A DNA stretch of 64,000 bases from Sediminibacterium ginsengisoli (GCF_900167075.1 NZ_FUWH01000001.1:614271-678270); one strand, 5' to 3'; shown: positions 53,789 through 63,527, counted from the first letter of the stretch. Translations and numbers: made by a program. Notes: generated from the letters alone by a model not told the origin.

Positions 53789-54802
53789 ATGAGTACAGTT
53801 AAAGTTGCTATCAACGGTTTCGGACGTATCGGCCGTTTGGTGTTCCGCCAGATCTACAATATGGAAGGCGTGGATGTAGTTGCGATCAATGACCTCACCA
53901 GCCCTAAAGTGCTGGCTCACCTGTTAAAATACGACAGCGCCCAGGGCCGCTTCGATGCCGAAGTGACTTCAACCGAAGACTCAATCGTTGTTAATGGCGA
54001 TACCGTGAAAATATACGCTCAGAAAGACCCCGCACAGATTCCATGGGGTACCCATGGTGTTGATGTGGTGATCGAATCTACCGGCTTTTTCACCGATAAG
54101 GACAAAGCCCAGGCTCACATCACTGCCGGCGCTAAAAGGGTTGTGATCTCTGCGCCTGCTACCGGCGACCTCAAAACCATCGTATACAATGTGAACCACG
54201 ATATCCTCGATGGCTCCGAAACCATCATTTCCTGCGCATCATGCACCACCAACTGCCTGGCACCAATGGCAAAAGTGCTGAACGATAAATTCGGTATCGT
54301 AACCGGTATCATGACCACCGTTCACGCTTATACCAACGACCAGAACACCCTGGATGCACCGCATGCAAAAGGCGATCTCCGCCGCGCAAGGGCTGCCGCC
54401 GCCAATATCGTTCCCAACAGCACCGGTGCCGCCAAAGCGATCGGACTGGTACTGCCGGATCTGAAAGGAAAGCTCGACGGCAGCGCACAACGCGTACCAA
54501 CCATCACCGGTTCACTGACGGAACTGACCACCGTTCTGGGTAAAAAAGTAACCGCCGAAGAAGTGAATGAAGCCATGAAAGCAGCAAGCAATGAAAGCTT
54601 CGGTTATACTACAGACGAAATTGTAAGCTCCGATGTAATCGGTATCCACTATGGTTCACTCTTCGATGCAACCCAGACCAAAGTGGTAACGGCAGGCGAA
54701 ACACAACTGGTTAAAACCGTAAGCTGGTACGATAACGAAATGAGTTATGTAAGCCAGCTGGTGAGAACCGTTAAATATTTTGCAGGATTGATCTCTAAAT
54801 AA
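53789..54802 (+). CDS. gap: Glyceraldehyde-3-phosphate dehydrogenase
   Basis: A 337-residue type I GAPDH, converting glyceraldehyde-3-phosphate to 1,3-bisphosphoglycerate in glycolysis. Rossmann [13 protein letters not shown], the active-site segment [15 protein letters not shown] with the catalytic Cys, and the phosphate-binding regions [11 protein letters not shown] and [14 protein letters not shown] are present. The Asp residue of AINDLTSP at the end of the second strand fits NAD use. The next gene, pgk, catalyses the next step, but the 140-bp gap contains a hairpin terminator. Confidence 0.97.
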   Translation: MSTVKVAINGFGRIGRLVFRQIYNMEGVDVVAINDLTSPKVLAHLLKYDSAQGRFDAEVTSTEDSIVVNGDTVKIYAQKDPAQIPWGTHGVDVVIESTGFFTDKDKAQAHITAGAKRVVISAPATGDLKTIVYNVNHDILDGSETIISCASCTTNCLAPMAKVLNDKFGIVTGIMTTVHAYTNDQNTLDAPHAKGDLRRARAAAANIVPNSTGAAKAIGLVLPDLKGKLDGSAQRVPTITGSLTELTTVLGKKVTAEEVNEAMKAASNESFGYTTDEIVSSDVIGIHYGSLFDATQTKVVTAGETQLVKTVSWYDNEMSYVSQLVRTVKYFAGLISK

Positions 54803-54822
54803 GTTTTCAGTAACTGATACGG

Positions 54823-54880
54823 CCGCAGGAAGTCAGGTGTAACGGGTTAGCCGCGTCTCTTGATCTTCCTGCGGTTTTTT
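54823..54880 (+). terminator. Hairpin terminator between gap and pgk
   Basis: CCGCAGGAAG (54823-54832) pairs with CTTCCTGCGG (54865-54874) across a long loop, followed by a T-run. It is 20 bp after the gap stop. The long loop (32 nt) makes it less strong than the others in the window. Confidence 0.7.
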
Positions 54881-54942
54881 GTTTGAAAGCCTTCCGTTTT
54901 TAGTATTTTCATATAGCGTTAACTCCAAATACTTATTATTCT

Positions 54943-56157
54943 ATGAACAAATTCACTGCATACAATTTTAAAGATCAGAAAGCGCTTGTGCGTGTCGATT
55001 TTAATGTTCCCCTGAACGATTCCTTCGAAATTACCGACGATACAAGGATCAAGGCAACCATCCCAACGATCAAAAAGATCCTTGCAGATGGCGGCAGCGT
55101 AATACTGATGAGTCATCTCGGAAGACCAAAAGATGGTCCTGCAGAGAAATATTCTTTAAAACATGTACAGGCCCACCTGGAGCAGCTGCTCAACCAGCAG
55201 AACGGTCAGGATGTGGTGAAAGTGCTTTTTGCCGGTGATTGTATCGGCGCGCAGGCTACTGAAATGTCCGCTGCCCTCAAACCAGGTGAAGTATTGCTGC
55301 TGGAAAACCTCCGCTTCTATAAAGAAGAAGAAAAAGGCGACCAGGCATTTGCCGAAAAACTCAGCAAGCTGGGGGATGTATATGTGAATGATGCATTTGG
55401 TACGGCACACCGCGCGCATGCATCCACGGCAGTGATCGCACAGTTTTTCCCGGGCGATAAAAAAATGTTCGGGCTGGTGATGGAAGGCGAAGTGTCGAGC
55501 GCGGAAAAAGTACTGCACAATGGAGCAACGCCTTTCACCGCTATAATCGGCGGCGCAAAAGTGAGCGATAAGATCCTGATTCTCGAAAACCTGCTGGAAA
55601 AAGCAACGGATATCATCATCGGCGGGGGCATGGCATACACGTTCATGAAGGCACAGGGTGGCCACATCGGTAACTCGCTTTGTGAAACGGATCGTATCCA
55701 GACTGCACTTGATCTGCTGAAGAAAGCTGAAGAAAAAGGCGTTTGCATACACCTGCCTTCCGATTCAGTGATCGCTGATAAATTCGCGGCAGATGCAAAT
55801 ACTTCAACCGCACCTACCAATAACATCCCCGATGGCTGGATGGGCCTCGATATCGGCGAATATGCCTGCGAGCAGTTCTCGAACTGTATCAAACGATCCA
55901 AAACGGTATTATGGAACGGTCCGATGGGTGTTTTCGAAATGGAAAAGTTCCAGCACGGAACAAAGGCCATCGCAACAGCAGTGGCGGAAGCAACGGAGAA
56001 CGGCGCTTTCACGCTGGTAGGCGGCGGCGACAGCGTAGCGGCTGTAAACCAGTTCGGGTTTGCGGATAAAGTGAGTTATGTGTCAACCGGCGGCGGTGCG
56101 CTGCTCGAATATTTTGAAGGAAAAATACTTCCGGGGATCGCGGCGGTACAGGGCTGA
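54943..56157 (+). CDS. pgk: Phosphoglycerate kinase
   Basis: A 404-residue phosphoglycerate kinase that transfers phosphate from 1,3-bisphosphoglycerate to ADP. The N-terminal substrate domain has [12 protein letters not shown] and [12 protein letters not shown]; the C-terminal nucleotide domain ends with [13 protein letters not shown] and [18 protein letters not shown]. All signatures are intact and the length is normal. It lies 140 bp after gap. The start at 54943 is a clear ATG. Confidence 0.97.
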   Translation: MNKFTAYNFKDQKALVRVDFNVPLNDSFEITDDTRIKATIPTIKKILADGGSVILMSHLGRPKDGPAEKYSLKHVQAHLEQLLNQQNGQDVVKVLFAGDCIGAQATEMSAALKPGEVLLLENLRFYKEEEKGDQAFAEKLSKLGDVYVNDAFGTAHRAHASTAVIAQFFPGDKKMFGLVMEGEVSSAEKVLHNGATPFTAIIGGAKVSDKILILENLLEKATDIIIGGGMAYTFMKAQGGHIGNSLCETDRIQTALDLLKKAEEKGVCIHLPSDSVIADKFAADANTSTAPTNNIPDGWMGLDIGEYACEQFSNCIKRSKTVLWNGPMGVFEMEKFQHGTKAIATAVAEATENGAFTLVGGGDSVAAVNQFGFADKVSYVSTGGGALLEYFEGKILPGIAAVQG

Positions 56158-56256
56158 AAAAAGGTTCGTTGTTCTGTGTAATATTTTAATTAAAACAGCG
56201 ACTGATAAAGCGATTACTGATATAAAACGTAATTTCAAAGTAAAATCAAGTTAAAC

Positions 56257-56847
56257 ATGAGTACAAAGAATTTAACCCTGATTGTAATTGCTGCGCTGAT
56301 ACTCATTCTGGGTGGCTGCGGTTGCAATGGTTATAACGGTCTTGTAAAACAGGATGAAGTAGTAAATAACGCCTGGAACAACGTACAGAGCGATTACCAG
56401 CGTCGTGCGGACCTGATCCCTAACCTGGTGAGCACTGTAAAAGGCGAAGCCAATTTCGAGCAGACCACTTTGCAGAATGTGGTGCAGGCAAGGGCAAGCG
56501 CAACGCAGATCAAAGTAGATCCGAACGATCTGACTCCTGAGAAACTGCAGCAGTTCCAGCAGGCGCAGGGACAACTGTCGCAGGCACTGGGCCGTTTACT
56601 GATGGTATCGGAAAACTATCCTAACCTCCGCGCCAATGATGCATTCCGTGGCTTGCAGGCGCAGCTGGAGGGAACTGAGAACCGTATCAAAGTGTCAAGG
56701 AACGACTTCAACAAAGCCGTTGCGGATTACAATGTAAAAGCACGTTCATTCCCGATGAATATCCTGGCCGGTATGTTTGGCTTCAAAACCAAAGAAGGTT
56801 TCAAAGCCGAAACAGGTTCAGAGAAAGCACCGGAAGTTAAATTCTAA
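56257..56847 (+). CDS. LemA-family protein (possible lipoprotein)
   Basis: A 196-residue LemA protein: hydrophobic N-terminus with LILGGC (Cys21), which could be a lipobox or simply a TM anchor, followed by the antiparallel helical LemA body (VVNNAWNNVQSDYQRRADLIPNLVSTVKG, the classic opening). LemA proteins are membrane-attached helical bundles of unsettled function that are typically encoded beside TPM-domain genes, as here: the next gene starts 9 bp downstream. Location of the C-terminal bundle (outside or inside the cell) is not determined. Confidence 0.9.
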   Translation: MSTKNLTLIVIAALILILGGCGCNGYNGLVKQDEVVNNAWNNVQSDYQRRADLIPNLVSTVKGEANFEQTTLQNVVQARASATQIKVDPNDLTPEKLQQFQQAQGQLSQALGRLLMVSENYPNLRANDAFRGLQAQLEGTENRIKVSRNDFNKAVADYNVKARSFPMNILAGMFGFKTKEGFKAETGSEKAPEVKF

Positions 56848-56856
56848 TCCTTCATC

Positions 56857-57318
56857 ATGCTGGGATTATTCAGAAAAAAAGCGGCAGAGTACTTCTCTCC
56901 CGAAGAAAAAAAGCTGATAGTGGAAGCTATACAGCAGGCCGAACAAAAGACAAGCGGAGAAGTGCGTGTCTTTATAGAAAGTCGCTGCCGTCTGGTGAAT
57001 CCTTTGCATCGTGCACTGGAAGTGTTCGCTTCGCTGAAAATGGAAGAAACTGCCCAGCGTAATGCAGTGCTGGTGTATGTGGCTATGAAAGACAGGCAGT
57101 TGGCTATCTATGGCGATGAAGGCATACATAGTAAAGTAGGCACCGCGTTCTGGAACGAGGAAGTGCAGAAAATGCTGCAGCAGTTCAACCGCGACAACCA
57201 TGCGGAAGGCCTTGCCCAGATCATACGCGAAATAGGGGAAGCGCTCGTACAACATTTTCCTTATGATGTCAAAGGAGACAAGAACGAGTTACCGGACGAT
57301 ATTGTTTTCGGAAAATAA
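56857..57318 (+). CDS. TPM-domain protein without signal peptide
   Basis: A 153-residue TPM (phosphatase-like, formerly DUF477) domain protein: AAEYFSPEEKKLIVEAIQQAEQKTSGEVRVFIESR and RNAVLVYVAMKDRQLAIYGDEGIHSKVG follow the family. There is no signal peptide or C-terminal TM, so it may be cytosolic or membrane-associated through LemA. A hairpin follows directly after its stop. Confidence 0.85.
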   Translation: MLGLFRKKAAEYFSPEEKKLIVEAIQQAEQKTSGEVRVFIESRCRLVNPLHRALEVFASLKMEETAQRNAVLVYVAMKDRQLAIYGDEGIHSKVGTAFWNEEVQKMLQQFNRDNHAEGLAQIIREIGEALVQHFPYDVKGDKNELPDDIVFGK

Positions 57319-57322
57319 AATG

Positions 57323-57355
57323 AACAACCCCGTTCCGTTTATGAACGGGGTTGTT
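57323..57355 (+). terminator. Hairpin between the two TPM genes
   Basis: A 13-bp perfect stem (AACAACCCCGTTC, 7-nt loop, complement) starts 4 bp after the first TPM stop and ends 6 bp before the next ATG. The T-run is short (TTT), so it may act as an attenuator rather than a full stop. It also argues against starts upstream of 57362. Confidence 0.65.
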
Positions 57356-57361
57356 TCAATC

Positions 57362-58159
57362 ATGAAAGGAATGAAGAGACTTATATATATACTGATCGCG
57401 GTGTTCAGCTGGGGAACAACCCTGGCGCAGGATATATTGCCGAAACCTAATCCGCCAAGGCTGGTGAATGATGCAGCAAATGTATTATCCCCAGAGCAAC
57501 GCGAGATCCTGGAACGGAAACTCGTGGCGCTGGACGACAGCAGCTCCAACCAGGTGGCAGTTGTACTGATCAAAACGCTCAATGATTACCCGATCGAGGA
57601 TTATGCTGTAAAGCTGTTCCGTGACTGGGGAATAGGGAACAAAAAAACGAATAACGGTGTTTTGATCATTGCGGCTATCGACGACAGGAAAGTGCGGATA
57701 GAAGTAGGGTACGGTCTGGAAGGGGCATTGCCTGATATCGTAACAGCAAGTATCATCCGCGACGATATCGCCCCCAATTTTAAAGAAGGGAATTACTACC
57801 GCGGCATCGATGAAGCAGTGGAATCCATTGCCAAAGCGGCTGTAGGTGAATACAAGGTCAAAAGAGAAAAGAAAGGCAAAGGAAGTGCCGGAGGATCCAT
57901 CCTCACTTTCATAATCCTGTTCGTTGTGGTGGTGATTGTTATATCAAGAGGAGGAGGCGGCCGTGGCGGCGGAATGATGAGCAGGCGTGGTTATGGTAAC
58001 GTGGCCGATGCGATCCTGCTTTCAACATTGCTGAACGGAGGCCGTGGCAGTGGCGGCGGCGGATTCGGCGGTGGCGGTTTCGGCGGCGGCGGTGGCGGCG
58101 GCTTCGGGGGATTTGGCGGCGGAAGCAGCGGCGGCGGCGGAGCCAGCGGCAGTTGGTAA
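57362..58159 (+). CDS. YgcG-type TPM-domain protein with glycine-rich tail
   Basis: About 265 residues from the ATG at 57362 (or 262 from 57371, which has GGA just upstream). Parts: signal peptide ending in TTLAQ, TPM domain (about 25-165, including LPKPNPPRLVNDAANVLSPEQREILE and GLEGALPDIVTASIIRDDIAPNF), one TM helix (about 180-200, LTFIILFVVVVIVIS), and a tail of Gly-rich sequence with Arg/Phe, ending in GASGSW. The tail is typical of YgcG/TPM proteins and is coded by highly GC-rich repeats. The arrangement LemA-TPM-TPM recurs in many bacteria. Its biochemical role is not established. Confidence 0.85.
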   Translation: MKGMKRLIYILIAVFSWGTTLAQDILPKPNPPRLVNDAANVLSPEQREILERKLVALDDSSSNQVAVVLIKTLNDYPIEDYAVKLFRDWGIGNKKTNNGVLIIAAIDDRKVRIEVGYGLEGALPDIVTASIIRDDIAPNFKEGNYYRGIDEAVESIAKAAVGEYKVKREKKGKGSAGGSILTFIILFVVVVIVISRGGGGRGGGMMSRRGYGNVADAILLSTLLNGGRGSGGGGFGGGGFGGGGGGGFGGFGGGSSGGGGASGSW

Positions 58160-58176
58160 ACGATAAAAAGTTAAAA

Positions 58177-58971
58177 ATGAAACTGATCAATACATGTATC
58201 GCACTTTTCACCTTGTGCGGAAGTCTGAATGCGCAGGTAAAGGCAAAACCCGGCCAGGCATTCAAAGTAACTACAGCAACCGACCTGAACATCAAAATGA
58301 CATTGATGGGGCAGGATATGGAGGTGAAGAATGTCAGTACGCAGGAGTCGGATTACCAGGTAAAATCGGTAACGGGAGATAAATACGTAATGACCAATAC
58401 CATAAGACGTGTAAGCGGAAAATTAAGCGCGATGGGACAGGAGCAGCAATTCAATTCCGATGATTCTGCTACCCGCAAAGATCCGCAACTCGCCGATATG
58501 ATCAGGTTGCTGGATCAGCCTTCTGAAATTATAGTTGAGAAAGGTGTTGTTTCCGGTAAATCAGATCTTGGAGATCTTATGGGATCCATAGCCGGCACTG
58601 TCAATAACGACCATGCCAAATACCTGCTGGATATCGATCCTGCAAAATTGAAGCTGGGTAGTAAATGGATGGATTCAACCGGAAATGAAGCATCTAAAAA
58701 TGTGAATGAATATACGGTTGTTAAAGCCGATGCGCAGACAGTAGAACTGCTGATCCTTACACAAAGCATTGTAAAAGGAACCACCATCCAGAACGGAATG
58801 GAACTGAAGACAGACCTGAAAGGCGCAACTACTGCAAAACGCAGTTATAACCTGCTTACAGGTCTGCTGCAAACTGAAGAATGTGACGTAACGATCAGCG
58901 GAACGGTAGATATGATGGGCATGAATGCCCCGGTTAATTCACAGGGGAAAATTAAAACGACGGTCCGGTAA
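58177..58971 (+). CDS. DUF6263-like exported protein
   Basis: About 264 residues from the ATG at 58177 (MKLINTCIALF), which gives a signal peptide ending in SLNAQ. The body is rich in beta strands with repeated segments such as TLMGQDMEVKNVSTQESDYQV and NEYTVVKADAQTVELL. It resembles DUF6263 (Bacteroidota exported proteins of unknown function) as I recall it; no catalytic motif is visible. It begins 17 bp after the TPM gene and ends with a strong terminator, so the lemA-TPM-TPM-DUF6263 genes probably form one transcriptional unit. Confidence 0.65.
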   Translation: MKLINTCIALFTLCGSLNAQVKAKPGQAFKVTTATDLNIKMTLMGQDMEVKNVSTQESDYQVKSVTGDKYVMTNTIRRVSGKLSAMGQEQQFNSDDSATRKDPQLADMIRLLDQPSEIIVEKGVVSGKSDLGDLMGSIAGTVNNDHAKYLLDIDPAKLKLGSKWMDSTGNEASKNVNEYTVVKADAQTVELLILTQSIVKGTTIQNGMELKTDLKGATTAKRSYNLLTGLLQTEECDVTISGTVDMMGMNAPVNSQGKIKTTVR

Positions 58972-58989
58972 ATAAACCTGGTACTGTAT

Positions 58990-59027
58990 AAAAGCAAAGG
59001 GCGTAATCATTTACGCCCTTTGCTTTT
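58990..59027. terminator. Bidirectional intrinsic terminator
   Basis: A 17-bp perfect stem (AAAAGCAAAGGGCGTAA, loop TCAT, complement) between the convergent DUF6263-like and aminopeptidase genes, with A-run and T-run ends. Confidence 0.88.
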
Positions 59028-59045
59028 ATATGATTCTTTCAGTCA

Positions 59046-61514
59046 TTATGGTTTGCTGCTGATCTTCCTGCGTACATAATCCGCAAGTTCTTTCGCTCCC
59101 GCAGCTTCTTTTTTGCCCGCAATAGAAGACAGTACCAGGTTATTGATAAAAGGATCCGTCTCGGCTTTATTGGAAGAGGGGATCGCATCGCGGAATGCCA
59201 CGATCAGGTCGATACCTTTTTTAAATTTCACTGGATCTTTCACTTCCATCATAAAAGATGCGAAAGAACCCATGAAAGAGAATTTCTCGGAAGATGCAGG
59301 CATCGCTTCAAATTTTGCGGCAACAATATCGAAAACACTTTCATCGCCACAGGCAATCAATACATCGGAAATAGCAGCAGGCAATCTTCCCTTGCTTGGT
59401 TCTTCCGCCATTTTAGATGCAATTGAAAACGCAGCAGGGCAATCTATCAGGGCCAGCGACTGCAATGCTGCTGCTGCTACAGAGTATGAAGAATCGTTAA
59501 CAGCTTTCAGGAAAAAATCTTTATACACCGGGTTCTTTTGTGTGCCAAGCAGGTCAATAGCGTCTGCTCTTACCGTTCTTTTCGGGTCTGTTTTTGCCAG
59601 CTGCTCAATTTTTTTAAGTGCGGCGGCATCGGGTTGGGCGGCATGGAGGCTGTTCAGTGCTTTGGAGCGGATCCGGTAAAAGGGATCATTGAGCGCACTC
59701 AATAAAAGTTCCATTGCGCCGCGTTCTTCAATATGTGCGGCTGCAAAATCGATAGCATTGCTTCTGTCGAGGTAAAGTCCTGCATGTTTGAACTGGAATA
59801 TATAATCGGCCAGTGTTTTGTCCTCTTTGATCTCGGCAAGCAATACATGATCTGCATCGAAATTAACAAGATCCGGCTTTGAAGATACTTTGAATGCAAA
59901 GCTGTCCACGTCATTTTCAACCCATAGCTCATGTCTCTTTTTGCTGTTGCCGGTATAAACATCTACAGTAATTGGTAATTTAAATAGTTTATCTGGCTGT
60001 GTTTGTTTCACAGTTAATGTTAGCGTCTGGTTCTGCGCATTGTAACTGTGACTGAATTCAAGACTTGGCTGACCGCTGCCGAAATACCACTGATTGAAGA
60101 ACCAGTTAAGGTCTTTACCGCTTACCTGCTCAAAAGCCAGCCGGAGTTTATGTGCATTGCCACTCCCGAATTTATAGGTACTGAGATAAAGGTTCAGCGA
60201 TTTGAAGAACGCAGAATCGCCGAGATAGTTCCGGAGCATGTTGAGGATCCTGCCGCCTTTCTGGTAGCTGACAAGGTCAAACATATCTTCTTTATCACGG
60301 TAATAGAATCGTACAAGATCCTTTTTGCCTTCTGTTGCCAGTCTGCTCATATACTGCGCCATTTCGTTGGCATTCTCATAACCGGCTTCGTCCTTTCCGT
60401 ATTTATGTTCGAACCACAATAACTGGCTGTAATTGGCAAAACTTTCGTTTACGGTAAGATTGCTCCAGCTCTCCGCAGTAACAAGATCTCCGAACCATTG
60501 GTGAAAAAGTTCATGTGCGATCGTGCTTTCCCATTCATTGCCATCCAGCAATTCCCTTGCGTCCTGCTGTGCGCTTTCCTGGTGCAGGGTGGCAGTAGTG
60601 TTTTCCATCGCGCCGCTCACATAATCGCGGCCAACGATCTGGCTGTATTTTGGCCAGGGGAACTCTACTCCCAGTTTATCTGCAAAAAATGCGATCATTT
60701 CAGGCGTAAGGCCAAAGATCTGGCGGGCTACTTTTTCATATTCTTTCTCTACATAATAACTTACTTCTTTACCCTTGTACCTGTCTTTCACGATTGCGTA
60801 TTCACCCATGCCTATAAAAAAGAGATAGGGAGAATGCGGCAGGGTCATTACCCACTTGTCGGTACGTGTACCATCTGCATTGCGGATCTGGGCGGTAAGC
60901 AGGCCGTTCGACAGGGTTACAAATTTTGCAGGAACCGTAAGGCTGAATTCCTGTGTGGTTTTCTGGTTTGGCTTGTCGATGGTAGGAATCCACATGGATG
61001 TAGATTCTGTTTCACCCTGGGTCCATACCTGCATGGGCTTATCCTTGTCTTCACCTCTCGGATTGATGAAATAAAGTCCCTTGGCATCCGAAATGGCATT
61101 GCTCCCATGAACGGTAAATTCATCCGGCTTGGCCGTATAATCAATGAAAACAGTATAAGCTTCTTCTTTTTTATAGGTTCTGTCGAGGCGGATGTTCAGT
61201 TGAAGACTGTCATATGTATATTTCAGCGGAATGGCTGGTCCGGACGCTTTCACAAGCTGCACCTTATTGATGTTCATACCTTTTGCATCGAGCCGTAAGG
61301 AGTCTGTAGGGTAAAAGTGTGGCCTGAGCGTGATCCAGGCTTTACCGTTAAGGTAAGAACGGGAGAAATCGAACCTGGCATCGAGCCGGGTGTGAACGAG
61401 GTCGTTGATTTTGACAGCAGCGCCCCGGTAATTTGTCTGCCAGTTGGCGGTATCCTGCTGGGAAAAACCGGCGTAGAAGCTAAAAAACGCCAGGATGAAC
61501 AAGAGTTTTTTCAT
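59046..61514 (-). CDS. M1-family aminopeptidase with C-terminal HEAT-like repeats
   Basis: An 822-residue exported zinc metallopeptidase, removing N-terminal amino acids from peptides in the periplasm. Signal peptide ends in YAGFSQ. The exopeptidase motif GAMEN is at 301-305, HELFH at 334-338 with the third ligand Glu357 in NESFA. The domain after about 560 has HEAT-like repeats (ALNDPFYRIRSKALNSLHAAQPDAAALKKIEQLAKTDPKRTVRADAIDLLG). This is the usual PepN/leukotriene-A4-hydrolase-like layout of Bacteroidota. A terminator is shared with the convergent DUF6263-like gene. Confidence 0.94.
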   Translation of the reverse strand: MKKLLFILAFFSFYAGFSQQDTANWQTNYRGAAVKINDLVHTRLDARFDFSRSYLNGKAWITLRPHFYPTDSLRLDAKGMNINKVQLVKASGPAIPLKYTYDSLQLNIRLDRTYKKEEAYTVFIDYTAKPDEFTVHGSNAISDAKGLYFINPRGEDKDKPMQVWTQGETESTSMWIPTIDKPNQKTTQEFSLTVPAKFVTLSNGLLTAQIRNADGTRTDKWVMTLPHSPYLFFIGMGEYAIVKDRYKGKEVSYYVEKEYEKVARQIFGLTPEMIAFFADKLGVEFPWPKYSQIVGRDYVSGAMENTTATLHQESAQQDARELLDGNEWESTIAHELFHQWFGDLVTAESWSNLTVNESFANYSQLLWFEHKYGKDEAGYENANEMAQYMSRLATEGKKDLVRFYYRDKEDMFDLVSYQKGGRILNMLRNYLGDSAFFKSLNLYLSTYKFGSGNAHKLRLAFEQVSGKDLNWFFNQWYFGSGQPSLEFSHSYNAQNQTLTLTVKQTQPDKLFKLPITVDVYTGNSKKRHELWVENDVDSFAFKVSSKPDLVNFDADHVLLAEIKEDKTLADYIFQFKHAGLYLDRSNAIDFAAAHIEERGAMELLLSALNDPFYRIRSKALNSLHAAQPDAAALKKIEQLAKTDPKRTVRADAIDLLGTQKNPVYKDFFLKAVNDSSYSVAAAALQSLALIDCPAAFSIASKMAEEPSKGRLPAAISDVLIACGDESVFDIVAAKFEAMPASSEKFSFMGSFASFMMEVKDPVKFKKGIDLIVAFRDAIPSSNKAETDPFINNLVLSSIAGKKEAAGAKELADYVRRKISSKP

Positions 61515-61629
61515 GCGATCATTTTAGAAGAGATAAAGATAGAAAACGGGCCTCTGTAAGAAATCACAATTTTCGCAGTCCGTCAGCATGTGCCCGATTT
61601 TAAAGTATGTTTGTACAAACGAATCAGGT

Positions 61630-62364
61630 ATGAAAGGCGGTAGTAATTTCGGAGGATGGTGCGGATTGTTGATTTTTATCCTTTGTGCAGGTGGTGTACA
61701 GGCGCAGCAGGCAAGGTATATTTACATCCAGTCGGAAAACAATCAACCCTATTATGTTTATCTCAACGGGAAGAATTACAGTTCCGGTTCAACCGGTTAC
61801 CTGCTCATACCACAGCTGACTGCAGGAAAATATACGATCACACTGGGATTTCCGAAGCGGCCAACAGAATATAACTTCAGTTTTGCACTCGCAGAAGAGG
61901 ATAGAGGGTTTACTTTAAAGCCGGGACTGGACAATTCCTGGACATTGTTCGATCTGGTCAGCTTCGACATGATCCGCGGAACCATGGCAGCAGAGAAGGA
62001 CAACAGGGCAGTAGCGGCACAAACACCGCCTCCGGCTGAAAAAACAGAAAAGAAACCCGAAGAACCGGCAACTATAGCGGCCCCGGTTGTAAAAGAACCA
62101 AAGAAACTGCCGGAAGCAAGAAGCGGAACTACGGTGAAAAAAATATACGAAAAAGGCGGAACAGAAGGGGTGGATATGGTTTTCGAAGTGAATAACGGTA
62201 ACCGGAAAGACACAGTGATCCTGTTTGTACCTGTACTAAAAGACGAAAAAACTGCAGCCATAACGAATTTATCACCGGCGCGCAATACCGGCAGTGTACA
62301 GGATTTGCCCGCACTGTCAATAGCCATGCTGGCCGAAGAGCGAAAAAACTATCCTGTTAAATAA
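61630..62364 (+). CDS. Exported protein of unknown function
   Basis: About 244 residues from the ATG at 61630 (MKGGSNFGGWC), with a signal peptide ending in GVQAQ. An N-terminal beta-sandwich-like domain (about 28-105: YIYIQSENNQPYYVYLNGKNYSSGSTGYLLIPQLTAGKYTITLGFP) looks like a PEGA/carboxypeptidase-regulatory-type fold. It is followed by a Pro/Glu/Lys linker (about 125-165) and a C-terminal part. I do not recognise a family. It is divergent from the aminopeptidase and 11 bp upstream of truA, so it may be co-transcribed with that tRNA-modification gene. Confidence 0.7.
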   Translation: MKGGSNFGGWCGLLIFILCAGGVQAQQARYIYIQSENNQPYYVYLNGKNYSSGSTGYLLIPQLTAGKYTITLGFPKRPTEYNFSFALAEEDRGFTLKPGLDNSWTLFDLVSFDMIRGTMAAEKDNRAVAAQTPPPAEKTEKKPEEPATIAAPVVKEPKKLPEARSGTTVKKIYEKGGTEGVDMVFEVNNGNRKDTVILFVPVLKDEKTAAITNLSPARNTGSVQDLPALSIAMLAEERKNYPVK

Positions 62365-62375
62365 CTGAACGGAAC

Positions 62376-63131
62376 ATGCCCCGCTATTTTCTGGAACTGA
62401 TGTATGAGGGAACGCGTTACAGCGGGTTCCAGGTGCAGGAAAACCAGCAGACGATCCAGTCTGAAATGGGCAGAGCGCTCGAGATTCTGTTCCGGCAGCC
62501 ATTTTTCTTAACGGGCTCGTCCCGCACCGATGCCGGCGTTCATGCCAGGCAGAATTTTTTCCATTTTGATACGGATCTGCCTGTATCGGCCCGCCATATC
62601 TACAATCTGAACGCGGTATTGCCACAGGATATAGCTGTAAAAGCCATTTATAGAGTGGGGGACCAGGCACATTGCCGTTTCGACGCATTATCGCGCCGGT
62701 ACAGTTACCATATTTACAGCAAGAAAGACCCGTTCCGCGTGAATCGCGGCTGGCTTTATCCCTATCCACTGGACCTGGGTCTGCTGAATGAAGCGGCGGC
62801 GGTATTAATGGAATACCAGGATTTCAGCAGTTTCTCCAAACGGAATACGCAGGTAAAGACATTTATCTGCCAGCTGATGTTATCGCGTTGGGAAGAGGAG
62901 CAGGACGGACTGGTTTATCATGTGCAGGCGAACCGTTTTCTACGTGGCATGGTACGCGGATTGGTAGGTACGATGCTGAAGGTAGGGAGGGGGCAGACGG
63001 ATATGGCAACCTTTCGTACGATCATCAGTTCACTCGATTGTACGAAAGCAGATTTTACAACACCACCACAGGGATTGTTCTTAGAGCAGGTAGAGTATCA
63101 TAAAGAGCAACTCAATGCACCACTGCAATAA
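62376..63131 (+). CDS. truA: tRNA pseudouridine synthase A
   Basis: A 251-residue TruA that modifies U38-U40 in the anticodon arm of many tRNAs. The catalytic Asp lies in SSRTDAGVHARQNFFHFD (about 49-66), and the C-terminal RRYSYHIYSKKDPFRVNRGWLYPY and FLRGMVRGLVGTMLKVGRG are the family hallmarks. Length is normal. The gene is 11 bp after the exported protein and about 120 bp before the first rRNA promoter, with no clear terminator between. Confidence 0.95.
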   Translation: MPRYFLELMYEGTRYSGFQVQENQQTIQSEMGRALEILFRQPFFLTGSSRTDAGVHARQNFFHFDTDLPVSARHIYNLNAVLPQDIAVKAIYRVGDQAHCRFDALSRRYSYHIYSKKDPFRVNRGWLYPYPLDLGLLNEAAAVLMEYQDFSSFSKRNTQVKTFICQLMLSRWEEEQDGLVYHVQANRFLRGMVRGLVGTMLKVGRGQTDMATFRTIISSLDCTKADFTTPPQGLFLEQVEYHKEQLNAPLQ

Positions 63132-63255
63132 ATGGAACCAGCATCGTATGGATGTTAAACTGTTTAACAGTTTCTGTATCAGAAAAAAATAATCGTCTGA
63201 AAGTATTACCAGTAAAGGGTTATAGCGAATCACATCAGATATCTTTTGAAATTTA

Positions 63256-63286
63256 TTTGGTAAAGAAGATAACACGCTTACCTTTG
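63256..63286 (+). promoter_or_regulatory. rRNA promoter P1
   Basis: TTTG (63256-63259), 19-bp spacer, TACCTTTG (63279-63286). A GTTCTTTGAT boxA-like element follows at 63306-63315. First of four tandem copies. Confidence 0.75.
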
Positions 63287-63369
63287 CACCCCTTTACGAA
63301 AGGAAGTTCTTTGATGGCAGCTTTGAAATGATGAAACGAAAAAAAAGATCGTAAAAATTCAAAAGAATT

Positions 63370-63400
63370 TTTGGTAGATAATCAAACGGTCTTATCTTCG
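63370..63400 (+). promoter_or_regulatory. rRNA promoter P2
   Basis: TTTG (63370-63373), 19-bp spacer, TATCTTCG (63393-63400), with C in place of T in the consensus. Followed by CCGCCCGTTC and an ATCATTGAAAA element. Confidence 0.7.
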
Positions 63401-63496
63401 CCGCCCGTTCAACAAAACGGTACGGATCATTGAAAAAGCGGGATATAAAAAACGAAGAGAAACACGGAAAAAACTTCGATAATAATTGAAGTAAAA

Positions 63497-63527
63497 TTTG
63501 GTGAGAATGAATAAGTTTATATCTTTG
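63497..63527 (+). promoter_or_regulatory. rRNA promoter P3
   Basis: TTTG (63497-63500), 19-bp spacer, TATCTTTG (63520-63527), a perfect match to the consensus. Followed by CCGTCCGTTTGAA and TAGTTCTTAG. Confidence 0.78.

Noticed and set aside
57940..58159. Gly-rich tract as a tandem repeat or CRISPR-like array
   Set aside because: The repeats are GGC/GGN codons of the glycine-rich protein tail, not spaced repeats with unique spacers.
63154..63168. Palindrome GTTAAACTGTTTAAC after truA as a terminator
   Set aside because: It has a minimal loop and no T-run; it is too short to support a call.
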